From assembly GCA_016180375.1 (NCBI GenBank), contig JACPBJ010000029.1:1-7743 (forward strand): a stretch of 7,743 nt of DNA, given 5' to 3'. Source of the stretch: Nitrososphaerota archaeon (GTDB lineage: Archaea; Thermoproteota; Nitrososphaeria; Nitrososphaerales; UBA57). How positions within the stretch are numbered: the first letter of the stretch is position 1; the number at the start of each line of letters is the position of its first letter. Shown one piece after another: positions 1-5,949 of this stretch. The translations under genes and the position numbers were made by a program. Below the pieces are notes generated by a model. The model saw only the letters and a list, made by a program, of their open reading frames with translations. It searched no databases and had not been told where the DNA came from.

Positions 1-2649
1 GGAAGGGTAACAAACGAGCTCGAAAGGACAAAGCAGGGCATAGAGGAAGCGACCAGAACCATTGTTAGAATAGATGAATCGCTGCCACATCTGAACCAGA
101 TGCGCATCGAAAGAGTCGCTGAGATAGAAACAGCAAGGAGAAGAATTTCCGAAATTTCTGAAGAGATCAACGAGGTCAATACACTTAGAGCAATGCAGCA
201 GACGGAAAACACGTCCCTTGACGAAGAGAAGCAGGATCTAATAGATGCACTGCAACGTGAAACTGAAAAGCTGGATAAACTTGAGCAGAGGAACAAGCGT
301 TACAACGAGGCTTTAGCCAAATTAGCCCTAAGAATATCGGATCTTGGAGGCAAAAAAAGAAATCTTGAGGACAGGCTCAGTGGATTAACAATAAAGGCAA
401 AATTCCTCACTGACACCCTGACAAATTTTGAAAACAGTCTGAAGGAGTTCGAAAGCGTAAAAGAAGCGCAAATTAACGAGCTTGATACAATTGATAAAAC
501 TAGTAGCAATCTGTTTGCAAGGAGGGAAAAAATCGAAGAGGAGATGTTTAAAGCTATAACAACCCTTCAGAAAGCAAGCGAGACCCTTGTCAAATACGAA
601 TCACAGAAATCCGTGGTGGAGAAAACAATAGGTCAGGAAGTTACGCTTGCAAGGCTTCAGGAACTCTCCGATTCCGGGGCTCTAATGGGATTCCTCGGCA
701 AAGTTGGGGACATATTGACATGGGAAAAATCATATGAAAAAGCTGGAAGGGCCGCAGGTCGAAACTGGTTAGGTGCTGCTGTTGTTGAAGACCTTTCAGC
801 ATTGGTAAAGGCTGTTGAGGTGATTAAGAGGCTCAAGCTTGGTAGGCTGTCAATAGTTCCACTTTCAGAACTCGCTGACACTAAGAAAGTTTCACCTCCA
901 AAGGGAAGCGATGTGTTAGGCTCAGTTGCCGATTTCGTTAATGTAGGTGATGTGACAAAAGGTTTCGTGAACTTTATTTTTGGCGATACAATTCTTGTCA
1001 AGAATACTACATCAGCATACTCTCTCGCAAAGCAAGGCTTTCGTACGGTTACGCTTAATGGAGATCTGTTTGAGCCGGGAGGTCTTGCATTTGAAACTGG
1101 GAGGATGAAGGGGGAAATTTCGGCCAGCGAGTTTCTAGTTGACGCTGAATCGCATGATGCAATAAAAGAAGCACTTGCATCACTAAAATCTTCAATATCG
1201 AAGAGGAAACAGGATTTAGAGGCGCTGAAGAAACAGGCTAAGCAACTTGATCTTGAGAGAGTAAAGAAAGCCGAAGCTCTTGGAAAACTGGCAGCTGATC
1301 TGAACAATATCAGAACATTCCTATCCAGATACCATAGAATTGTGGCTTCGCAACAGAAACAAACCGAGAAGGCACAAAAATCGTTCGACGTGGTTTCAAA
1401 GAGATTACAGAGCCACATAAATTCCAAAACCATTATTGGGGTCAAGATCTCTGATGTTAGCTATTCTATCAAGGAGTCAAGGGTAGAAACTCTAAGGGAG
1501 GAAATTCACAAAATAGACGATGCAAGGATCAAACTCACTCAATCCTTAGAGGGGCTTCGCACCAGAAACCTAGAGTTGCAGGGTCAACTGGCTAGAGAGA
1601 ATGGAAATCTCCAAGCAAATCTTGAACCGATACTGCGACGGCTTGAAGAGGAGATAACTCAAGCCCAAGAAGAGCTGGAAAGAAGGAAGAGGTCAATTGA
1701 ATCATTCACTAAAGCCAAGGAAGTCCTCGAAGCCGAGCTGGTAAAGCTCAGAGACCAAGAGAGGGAAACCATAGAGTCATCAAGGAGGCTGGGGCCGATT
1801 CTTGAGAGCTACGAAGATAGGCTCAAAGATCTTCGAAGGAGCAGAGAGTCAGTTACAAGAAGCATAGGCAATGTGGAAAGGGAAACCTTTGCAATAACAA
1901 AAGAGATTGAGAGGCTTGTAGAAACAGAAGCTGCTTGCAGAGGTGAGCTCTCGCTTTACGGCTTCTCTGAACCTCTAGAGTATTTTGAGGTTGTTGAAGT
2001 ACTCTTGGCAAACCTAAACCAGGAATACGAATCGTTGAGGAACAACGTTAACTTCAGAGCCGATGCGGATTACCGGCAGATTTACGTAGGATACAGGGAC
2101 GTTTCGAAAAGGAGGAACCAGCTAGAGAACGAAAGGAATGCAATCGTCAAATTCATACAGGATGTGGATGCAGAAAAGAAGTCGGTCTTCATGGATGCCT
2201 TCACAAAGATTGATAGAGAGCTGCGCAGCATATTCTCGCGCATTACAACAGGATCAGCATGGCTTGAGCTGGAGAATCCCGACGATGTATTCAACACTGG
2301 CGTCTTTCTGATGACTCAATTCCCAGGAAAAATACCAAGAGAAAGCGGAGGAGTAAGCGGAGGCGAGAAGACAGTTTCAGCACTGTCATTGATACTTGCT
2401 ATCCAAGCAGTAAACCCTGCTCCATTTTATATATTCGACGAAATTGATGCGCACCTTGACGCAATCAACTCAGATAGGTTAGCTGAGTTGCTCAAAGAAA
2501 GAGCTAGTAATTCGCAGATCGTAATTGTAAGTCTTAAGGATACGGTATTAGCAAGAAGCGACCTAATGTATGGCGTTTACATGGAGTCGGGTCTTTCTCA
2601 CGCAGTTAGGTTCCAGCCCAAGATAGAGGTGGCAGCGGGAACTGGCTGA
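1..2649 (+). CDS. smc: Chromosome partition/condensin ATPase SMC, 5'-truncated by the window edge
   Basis: The frame is open from base 1 and ends at TGA 2647-2649, giving 882 visible residues; about 290-300 N-terminal residues (Walker A head and first part of the arm) lie outside the window, judged against the family length of about 1,180. In order: a charged coiled-coil arm (residues 1-214), a globular hinge (about 215-374, with GALMGFLG and NGDLFEPGG glycine-rich stretches) for dimerisation, a second long coiled coil (about 375-680), and the C-terminal ATPase half-head. The head has the ABC signature SGGEK (786-790), Walker B PFYIFDE (808-814; D813 and E814 catalytic), the D-loop IDAHLD (815-820), and an H-loop segment reading VSLKD, as in cohesin-type and archaeal SMCs. 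SMC folds and segregates the chromosome together with the kleisin ScpA and with ScpB, both encoded directly downstream. The first internal ATG is at 100 but is not the start, because hinge and arm extend upstream. Confidence 0.97.
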   Translation, partial: GRVTNELERTKQGIEEATRTIVRIDESLPHLNQMRIERVAEIETARRRISEISEEINEVNTLRAMQQTENTSLDEEKQDLIDALQRETEKLDKLEQRNKRYNEALAKLALRISDLGGKKRNLEDRLSGLTIKAKFLTDTLTNFENSLKEFESVKEAQINELDTIDKTSSNLFARREKIEEEMFKAITTLQKASETLVKYESQKSVVEKTIGQEVTLARLQELSDSGALMGFLGKVGDILTWEKSYEKAGRAAGRNWLGAAVVEDLSALVKAVEVIKRLKLGRLSIVPLSELADTKKVSPPKGSDVLGSVADFVNVGDVTKGFVNFIFGDTILVKNTTSAYSLAKQGFRTVTLNGDLFEPGGLAFETGRMKGEISASEFLVDAESHDAIKEALASLKSSISKRKQDLEALKKQAKQLDLERVKKAEALGKLAADLNNIRTFLSRYHRIVASQQKQTEKAQKSFDVVSKRLQSHINSKTIIGVKISDVSYSIKESRVETLREEIHKIDDARIKLTQSLEGLRTRNLELQGQLARENGNLQANLEPILRRLEEEITQAQEELERRKRSIESFTKAKEVLEAELVKLRDQERETIESSRRLGPILESYEDRLKDLRRSRESVTRSIGNVERETFAITKEIERLVETEAACRGELSLYGFSEPLEYFEVVEVLLANLNQEYESLRNNVNFRADADYRQIYVGYRDVSKRRNQLENERNAIVKFIQDVDAEKKSVFMDAFTKIDRELRSIFSRITTGSAWLELENPDDVFNTGVFLMTQFPGKIPRESGGVSGGEKTVSALSLILAIQAVNPAPFYIFDEIDAHLDAINSDRLAELLKERASNSQIVIVSLKDTVLARSDLMYGVYMESGLSHAVRFQPKIEVAAGTG
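2625..2632 (+). promoter_or_regulatory. Shine-Dalgarno-like site for scpA
   Basis: AGAGGTGG lies inside the last codons of smc, nine bases before CTG 2642. It matches the archaeal anti-Shine-Dalgarno complement (GGAGGTG) at most positions, and it is the best such match near the smc-scpA junction. It decides in favour of CTG 2642 as the scpA start and implies translational coupling to smc. The pairing itself is inferred. Confidence 0.55.
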
Positions 2650-3292
2650 AGAAAAAGTTAGCCTAGCGAAGCCGCCATTAAACCTACTAATCAACCCTGA
2701 CAGCGTAAAGTCTGGCAGGCCTTGGGAGATAGACATAGCGGATCTCCTGGAACTCTTCATATTTTCAATTCTTAAAAGGAAATCAACAGACCTAAGGCTT
2801 TGCGGATCTGTAGCCCTCTCCTCCGCATTGCTGTACAGGTTCAAAGTGGAAACAATATTCTACTTTGAGCGCTTGCGGTCTGAGAGAATCGATAGATCTA
2901 AAGATGAACCCCCAAGGATAATCGTCCTTCCGTTCAGGTACGAGCTATACTCTACATCCATAGAAGACCTTGTCAATTCGCTAGAAACGATACTCAATGA
3001 GGTAATCTCGCAAGGAACTAAGCAGAGGGAGAAGGTAAGCAAGGTAGAACCTGAGCAAGAGATTCGCGTAGACCAGTATCTGATCAAGATAGAGGGGATG
3101 GTCAGAGATTTCAGATCAAATCTTATCAGGATGCTCATGACGACGGAGGAAATATTGTTCAGCAGGCTGGTTCAAGACCTGTCAGTGTTCGCGCAGGTTA
3201 GAACCTTTGTCCTTCTGCTATTTGTTGCAACGGAAGGCTTAGTCAGGCTCAGGCAAGAAGGGGACGAAATTAGAATAACGAAGGTCATATGA
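2642..3292 (+). CDS. scpA: Segregation and condensation protein A (kleisin), probable CTG start
   Basis: ScpA is the kleisin that bridges the two SMC heads and recruits ScpB. From CTG 2642 the product is 216 residues. The N-terminal helical domain has the family hallmark PWEIDIADLLELF (27-39) followed by DLRLCGSVALSSALLYRFK (50-68); the C-terminal winged helix (about 165-216) ends FVATEGLVRLRQEGDEIRITKVI-like, as expected for the part contacting the other SMC head. The frame is open only from 2627 (in-frame TAG at 2624), and there is no ATG, GTG or TTG before TTG 2828 (residue 63), which would remove the conserved N-terminal motif. CTG 2642, preceded by an AGAGGTGG site, is therefore the preferred start; it overlaps the smc stop by 8 nt. 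The stop TGA 3290-3292 overlaps the scpB start. Identity is firm; the exact start is inferred. Confidence 0.92.
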   Translation: MAEEKVSLAKPPLNLLINPDSVKSGRPWEIDIADLLELFIFSILKRKSTDLRLCGSVALSSALLYRFKVETIFYFERLRSERIDRSKDEPPRIIVLPFRYELYSTSIEDLVNSLETILNEVISQGTKQREKVSKVEPEQEIRVDQYLIKIEGMVRDFRSNLIRMLMTTEEILFSRLVQDLSVFAQVRTFVLLLFVATEGLVRLRQEGDEIRITKVI

Positions 3293-3828
3293 TGACCGAG
3301 GAGGATGTCAGAGGCAGAATAGAGGCGGCTTTGTATGCTGCTGGAAGGCCGCTCAACGCGGAAGATTTGGAGAGGGCTGGCGGCATAACGTCTAAGAGGA
3401 AGGCATTGCAAATAGCCAGAAGGATAACACAAGATGTGAATACCACGTTCAAGGCTCTACAGCTAGTTGAACTTGCAGGGGAAAAGTTTGTGATGCAGCT
3501 CAAACCGGAGTTCAACAGCATCGCAAGGCGTTTTGCTTCGAAGGTTCTTCTCCCAGATGCTGCTATGAAGACTCTTTCATACGTCGCGTTCTTCCAGCCC
3601 ATTTCCGCGCAGCAAATTGCAGAAAGAAGGGGTTCAGTGGCATATCGGCACTTGAGGCTATTGGAGCAACTAGATTTTGTAAAATCTGAACCACAGGGAA
3701 GAACAAGATCGTATAGAACAACAGACAACTTTGCGAACTATTTTGGCTTGAGCACGGACTATCAGGTCATGAAACAGCAGCTCTCTAGGTTTGGGCTCAG
3801 AGAGGCTGGTCAAGGACAATCTCTATGA
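3289..3828 (+). CDS. scpB: Segregation and condensation protein B (ScpB)
   Basis: ScpB is the dimeric winged-helix partner (kite-type subunit) that binds the central region of ScpA in the SMC complex. The product is 179 residues with two winged-helix domains, about 5-88 and 90-160. Family marks are the N-terminal IEAALYAAGRPLNAEDL (11-27), FFQPIS (101-106; bacterial counterparts read IAYRQPI), RRGSVAYRHLRLL (113-125) and YRTTDNFANYFGL (142-154). The start is ATGATG: the first ATG (3289) overlaps the scpA stop as ATGA, and the second (3292) lies six bases after AAGGT (3281-3285), so either may be used; they differ by one Met. The tight overlap indicates co-translation with scpA. Divergent from bacterial ScpB but recognisable throughout. 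Confidence 0.92.
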   Translation: MMTEEDVRGRIEAALYAAGRPLNAEDLERAGGITSKRKALQIARRITQDVNTTFKALQLVELAGEKFVMQLKPEFNSIARRFASKVLLPDAAMKTLSYVAFFQPISAQQIAERRGSVAYRHLRLLEQLDFVKSEPQGRTRSYRTTDNFANYFGLSTDYQVMKQQLSRFGLREAGQGQSL

Positions 3829-3901
3829 CGGTTCTGTTGACTTGAATAGTTGCGTCAGCCTACATTTTGCCCATCTGTCCCCGAAGTCATTAAACATATG
3901 C

Positions 3902-3960
3902 AGTATGTACTAGATACAATAGTAAGAGCTGAACACTAGAGTAATCTACTAGAGTATGTA
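3902..3960. repeat. Cluster of short AGTA/TACT dyads and ACTAGAGTA repeats
   Basis: ACTAGAGTA occurs twice with a 13-nt period (3935-3943 and 3948-3956), and ACTAGA also at 3909-3914. AGTATGTA flanks the cluster at 3902-3909 and 3953-3960. Several arms form interrupted palindromes: AGTA-TG-TACT (3902-3911), AGTA-ATC-TACT (3940-3950) and TACT-AG-AGTA (3947-3956). The pattern resembles clustered binding sites for a dimeric DNA-binding protein, but that role is an inference. Confidence 0.45.
3926..3937 (+). repeat. 12-nt direct repeat GAGCTGAACACT, copy 1
   Basis: This copy is identical to 4067-4078, 141 bp downstream. It follows an AT-rich CAATA-containing stretch (3914-3921), as the second copy follows the CAATATAAA box. 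A 12-nt perfect match is not expected by chance within 285 bp. Confidence 0.75.
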
Positions 3961-3976
3961 ATTCCATTTTACCAAA

Positions 3977-3993
3977 AGCACGCCCCCACACGC
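3977..3993 (+). repeat. C-run direct repeat, copy 1 (AGCACGCCCCC)
   Basis: The 11-nt core AGCACGCCCCC (3977-3987) is followed by ACACGC. It is repeated at 4016-4032 with the same core and a CTGCGC ending, 39 bp apart start to start. Confidence 0.7.
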
Positions 3994-3997
3994 ATGA

Positions 3998-4015
3998 CTC
4001 CCCGTATAGGGGGAT
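3998..4015. other. Possible small C/G hairpin
   Basis: TCCCC (3999-4003) can pair with GGGGA (4010-4014) across a 6-nt GTATAG loop, a 5-bp GC-rich stem. No T-run follows, so it does not look like a terminator. It could be a protein site or part of a structured RNA; function unknown. Confidence 0.4.
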
Positions 4016-4032
4016 AGCACGCCCCCCTGCGC
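4016..4032 (+). repeat. C-run direct repeat, copy 2 (AGCACGCCCCC)
   Basis: The core AGCACGCCCCC (4016-4026) matches 3977-3987. Its C-run plus T (4023-4028) can also pair with AGGGGG at 4044-4049 as a 6-bp stem with a 15-nt loop, just upstream of the S8e TATA-like box. Confidence 0.7.
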
Positions 4033-4053
4033 AAGAATAGTCTAGGGGGAGGC

Positions 4054-4061
4054 AATATAAA
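4054..4061 (+). promoter_or_regulatory. TATA-like box for the S8e-SRP19-trm1 operon
   Basis: AATATAAA (4054-4061) is the best TATA-box match in the intergenic region. Archaeal TATA boxes sit about 26 bp before the start of transcription, which would put initiation near 4084 and give a leader of about 30 nt before ATG 4114. The copy-2 12-mer (4067-4078) falls between box and predicted start. Placement is by pattern only. Confidence 0.5.
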
Positions 4062-4066
4062 GAAAG

Positions 4067-4078
4067 GAGCTGAACACT
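4067..4078 (+). repeat. 12-nt direct repeat GAGCTGAACACT, copy 2
   Basis: Identical to 3926-3937. It sits between the TATA-like box and the predicted transcription start of the S8e operon, a position where archaeal repressors often block RNA polymerase recruitment. A role as an operator is inferred, not shown. Confidence 0.7.
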
Positions 4079-4113
4079 TTAATATTCAGACAGATCTGAG
4101 TAGTGCTTGAAAC

Positions 4114-4497
4114 ATGCCTAGGGCAATTGAAAACCTAAGGAAGAGAAAGAAGACCGGAGGGCGCAGGGTAGCGTATAGAAAGAGGAGAGCATTTGAAAAG
4201 GATTACTATCCTGCTGAAACAGAGCTGGGAGAAACCAGTATTCTTAAGAGGAGAGGAAGGGGAGGAAGCATGAAAGTTGCTCTGAAGTCTGTAGATTTTG
4301 CCAATGTCGTTGATCTTTCAACGCCCAAGGCAAAGAAGTCAAAGATCCTTAATGTAATTGGCAACCCCTCGAATAGGGACTATCAAAGAAGAAAGGTAAT
4401 CACTAAAGGTGCAATTTTGGAGACTGAGATGGGCAAGGCAAGGGTAGTTTCAAGGCCCGGACAGCAGGGCGTAGTTAACGCAATCTTGATGAAGTAG
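4114..4497 (+). CDS. rps8e: 30S ribosomal protein S8e
   Basis: S8e is a small-subunit ribosomal protein of archaea and eukaryotes, absent from bacteria. The 127-residue product has the usual archaeal length and is very basic. It carries the family pattern: an N-terminal TGGRRVAYRKRRAFE (14-28), GETSILKRRGRGGSMK (39-54), DFANVVD (61-67), KILNVIGNPSNRDYQRRKVITKGAILETEMGKARVVSRPGQ-like core to the end, closing GVVNAILMK. ATG 4114 gives the expected N-terminus; the upstream Shine-Dalgarno is weak (GAGTAGTG at 4098-4105 at best). It is the first gene of an apparent operon with SRP19 (5-nt gap) and trm1. A short hairpin is possible in its leader (TCAGA 4086-4090 with TCTGA 4095-4099). Confidence 0.98.
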   Translation: MPRAIENLRKRKKTGGRRVAYRKRRAFEKDYYPAETELGETSILKRRGRGGSMKVALKSVDFANVVDLSTPKAKKSKILNVIGNPSNRDYQRRKVITKGAILETEMGKARVVSRPGQQGVVNAILMK

Positions 4498-4502
4498 GAT
4501 TC

Positions 4503-4817
4503 ATGAAGGACTACGACAGGCAGATCTTCTGGGTAGATTACTTCAATTCAAGCCTCAGCAGGGCTGACGGCCGCAAAGTACCTACAAACCAAGCGGTAAA
4601 AAATCCCACACTTGACGAGCTTGCAAAGGCCATTGGACGTCTAGGGCTTGAAGCAGAAGTTGCAACTGCTACACATCCTAAGCGCGTGGGCATCAAATCG
4701 GGCTATGTATCGGTGCCAAAGGCAAAGAAGAAATCTGCTCTGATGAGAGAGATAGCGAGTATGCTTGCAACCGTGAGAGGAGAATCAAGGCAGGAACCCA
4801 AACCTGCAAAGAAATAG
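4503..4817 (+). CDS. srp19: Signal recognition particle 19 kDa protein SRP19
   Basis: SRP19 binds helices 6 and 8 of archaeal/eukaryotic SRP RNA and prepares it for SRP54, and so works in co-translational targeting of proteins to the membrane. The 104-residue product shows the family core: IFWVDYFNSSLSRADGRKVP (8-27), NPTLDELAKAIGRLGLEAEV (34-53), HPKRVGIKSGYVSV (58-71) and a basic lysine-rich stretch (73-78) before a C-terminal helix and a lysine-rich tail. Length fits archaeal SRP19 (about 90-110). It starts 5 nt after the S8e stop with AGGA (4496-4499) just before ATG, and ends 1 nt before trm1, consistent with one transcript. Confidence 0.97.
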   Translation: MKDYDRQIFWVDYFNSSLSRADGRKVPTNQAVKNPTLDELAKAIGRLGLEAEVATATHPKRVGIKSGYVSVPKAKKKSALMREIASMLATVRGESRQEPKPAKK

Positions 4818-4818
4818 A

Positions 4819-5949
4819 ATGCTCCAGCAATCTTCCTACAGAGAAGGCAAGACAGAACTCGTAGTTCCTCCTTCAAGCCTAACGTCGAAGGTTCCTCCAA
4901 GAGATCCTGCTTTCTTCAACCCTCTTGGTGTATTGAAAAGAGACGTTATGGTGGCATTAGTCGCTGGTTATTCTAGAGGTATCGCTTCTGAAATTTCTTT
5001 CGGCGATCCACTTGCCGGGGTTGGAGCTGGCGCGATTAGAGTCTGCAAAGAAGCACCAGCGAAAAGAGTTTACATCAACGACCTGAATCCAGATGCAATA
5101 GAACTTGCGCGAGCATCTGCCAGACTAAACGGAATCTACAGGAAATGCTCATTTTCTAAGTTCGAAGCAACGGATTTTCTTTCCAGACGTTCAGGTCCTC
5201 GCAAAAGGTTTGACTGGGTCGAGCTTGATCCATTCGGTACCCCGGCGCCATTCTTAGAATCGGCGATTCGGGCTTGTAAGATAGGAGGAGTCATATCTGC
5301 AACTGCTACAGATGGAGCTGTGCTCTGCGGCGTCTATCCAAAAGTCTGCTTCAGAAAATATGGCGGCTATTCGCTGAACACCGAATATTGTCATGAGATA
5401 GCAGTAAGGATTCTTTACGGAGGACTAGCATTTGCTGCAATGAGACTAGATCTTGGTATTGGGCCAGCGTTCGTTCATACTACAAAGCACTACTCGAGGG
5501 CATATGTTATAGTTACATCGAGAGCAGTCCCGACATTCAGCAAAATAGGGTATATCTCGCACTGCTTCTCCTGCAACAGTAGGCACACCAGTGATGAAAT
5601 AGAAACCAGATGCAAGGAATGCGAGAAGAAGGCAAGGTTTGCAGGGCCTTTGTGGATAGGAGAGCTCTTCGACAAGAAGATTGCTCACGATTCCATCGAC
5701 AACGCACCATCTCAGGCTTCTAAGGAATTACTTGAGGCAGCAATTGCCGAAGCTGGAGCTCCCCCAACATATTACGTCATTGACAAGCTCTGTGATCTTG
5801 TGGGGATGGCTCCTCCTTCATTATCGAGAATAACAGGAGAGCTCAGGAGAAGAGGACACGTGGCAGTTCGCACAATACTGAACCCAAAGGCTGTAAGAAC
5901 AGATGCAGATATGAAGACTATGAAGGAAGTCGTTAGAAACCTAGGCTAG
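4819..5949 (+). CDS. trm1: tRNA (guanine-26 N2)-dimethyltransferase Trm1
   Basis: Trm1 uses S-adenosylmethionine to make m2,2G at position 26 of tRNA, at the junction of the D and anticodon stems. The 376-residue product is of usual archaeal length. Visible marks: EGKTEL (9-14), FFNPLGVLKRD (32-42), a SAM-binding motif FGDPLAGVGAGAIR (61-74), acidic DLNPDA (88-93), the catalytic-site motif DPFGTP (137-142), ATATDGAVLCG (161-171), and a four-cysteine zinc site C249/C252 and C265/C268, followed by AGPLWIGELFD (275-285) and a C-terminal helical domain. The SAM motif is GVGAG where many homologues read ATGIRG or similar, within family variation. ATG is 1 nt after the SRP19 stop. Its last 9 nt overlap rlmE on the other strand. 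Confidence 0.97.
   Translation: MLQQSSYREGKTELVVPPSSLTSKVPPRDPAFFNPLGVLKRDVMVALVAGYSRGIASEISFGDPLAGVGAGAIRVCKEAPAKRVYINDLNPDAIELARASARLNGIYRKCSFSKFEATDFLSRRSGPRKRFDWVELDPFGTPAPFLESAIRACKIGGVISATATDGAVLCGVYPKVCFRKYGGYSLNTEYCHEIAVRILYGGLAFAAMRLDLGIGPAFVHTTKHYSRAYVIVTSRAVPTFSKIGYISHCFSCNSRHTSDEIETRCKECEKKARFAGPLWIGELFDKKIAHDSIDNAPSQASKELLEAAIAEAGAPPTYYVIDKLCDLVGMAPPSLSRITGELRRRGHVAVRTILNPKAVRTDADMKTMKEVVRNLG

Larger units (their letters stand above)
3829..4113. other. Repeat-rich intergenic region between scpB and S8e
   Basis: These 285 bp contain no credible ORF and no tRNA. The first ~70 bp hold no recognisable signal beyond a weak T4 run at 3865-3868. From about 3900 onward they hold short dyads built on AGTA/TACT, a 12-nt direct repeat, an 11-nt direct repeat with C-runs, two possible C/G hairpins, and a TATA-like box ahead of S8e. 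Separate entries cover these. No strong oligo-T terminator follows scpB, so read-through from the condensin operon cannot be excluded. Confidence 0.7.

Noticed and set aside
657..1445. Long open frame on the minus strand (about 262 codons) inside smc
   Set aside because: It lies wholly opposite a strongly conserved SMC hinge and coiled coil; the translation is serine/phenylalanine-rich, low complexity, and has no recognisable domain, as expected of a shadow of a charged coiled coil.
2642..2660. Programmed +1 frameshift joining smc and scpA
   Set aside because: The bases before the smc TGA (ACT GGC TGA) do not offer a good +1 re-pairing in the P site, and a ribosome site plus CTG explains the arrangement more simply. 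Kept only as an alternative.
2828..3292. TTG 2828 as the start of scpA
   Set aside because: It would remove the conserved kleisin N-terminal motif that is intact in the same frame upstream.
3285..3728. Minus-strand open frame opposite scpB
   Set aside because: It mirrors a well-supported ScpB gene and its product has no family features.
4009..4052. Replication origin (ORB-like G-strings GGGGG)
   Set aside because: The G5 runs lack the rest of the archaeal origin recognition box, and no cdc6/orc1 gene is adjacent in the window.
3829..4113. tRNA or other known RNA gene in the intergenic region
   Set aside because: No T-loop GGTTCRAAT-type motif, no cloverleaf arms of the right spacing, and no box C/D pair could be found by eye.
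3829..4113. CRISPR array or insertion-sequence remnant
   Set aside because: The repeats are only 9-12 nt with irregular spacing, and there are no long terminal inverted repeats or transposase fragments.
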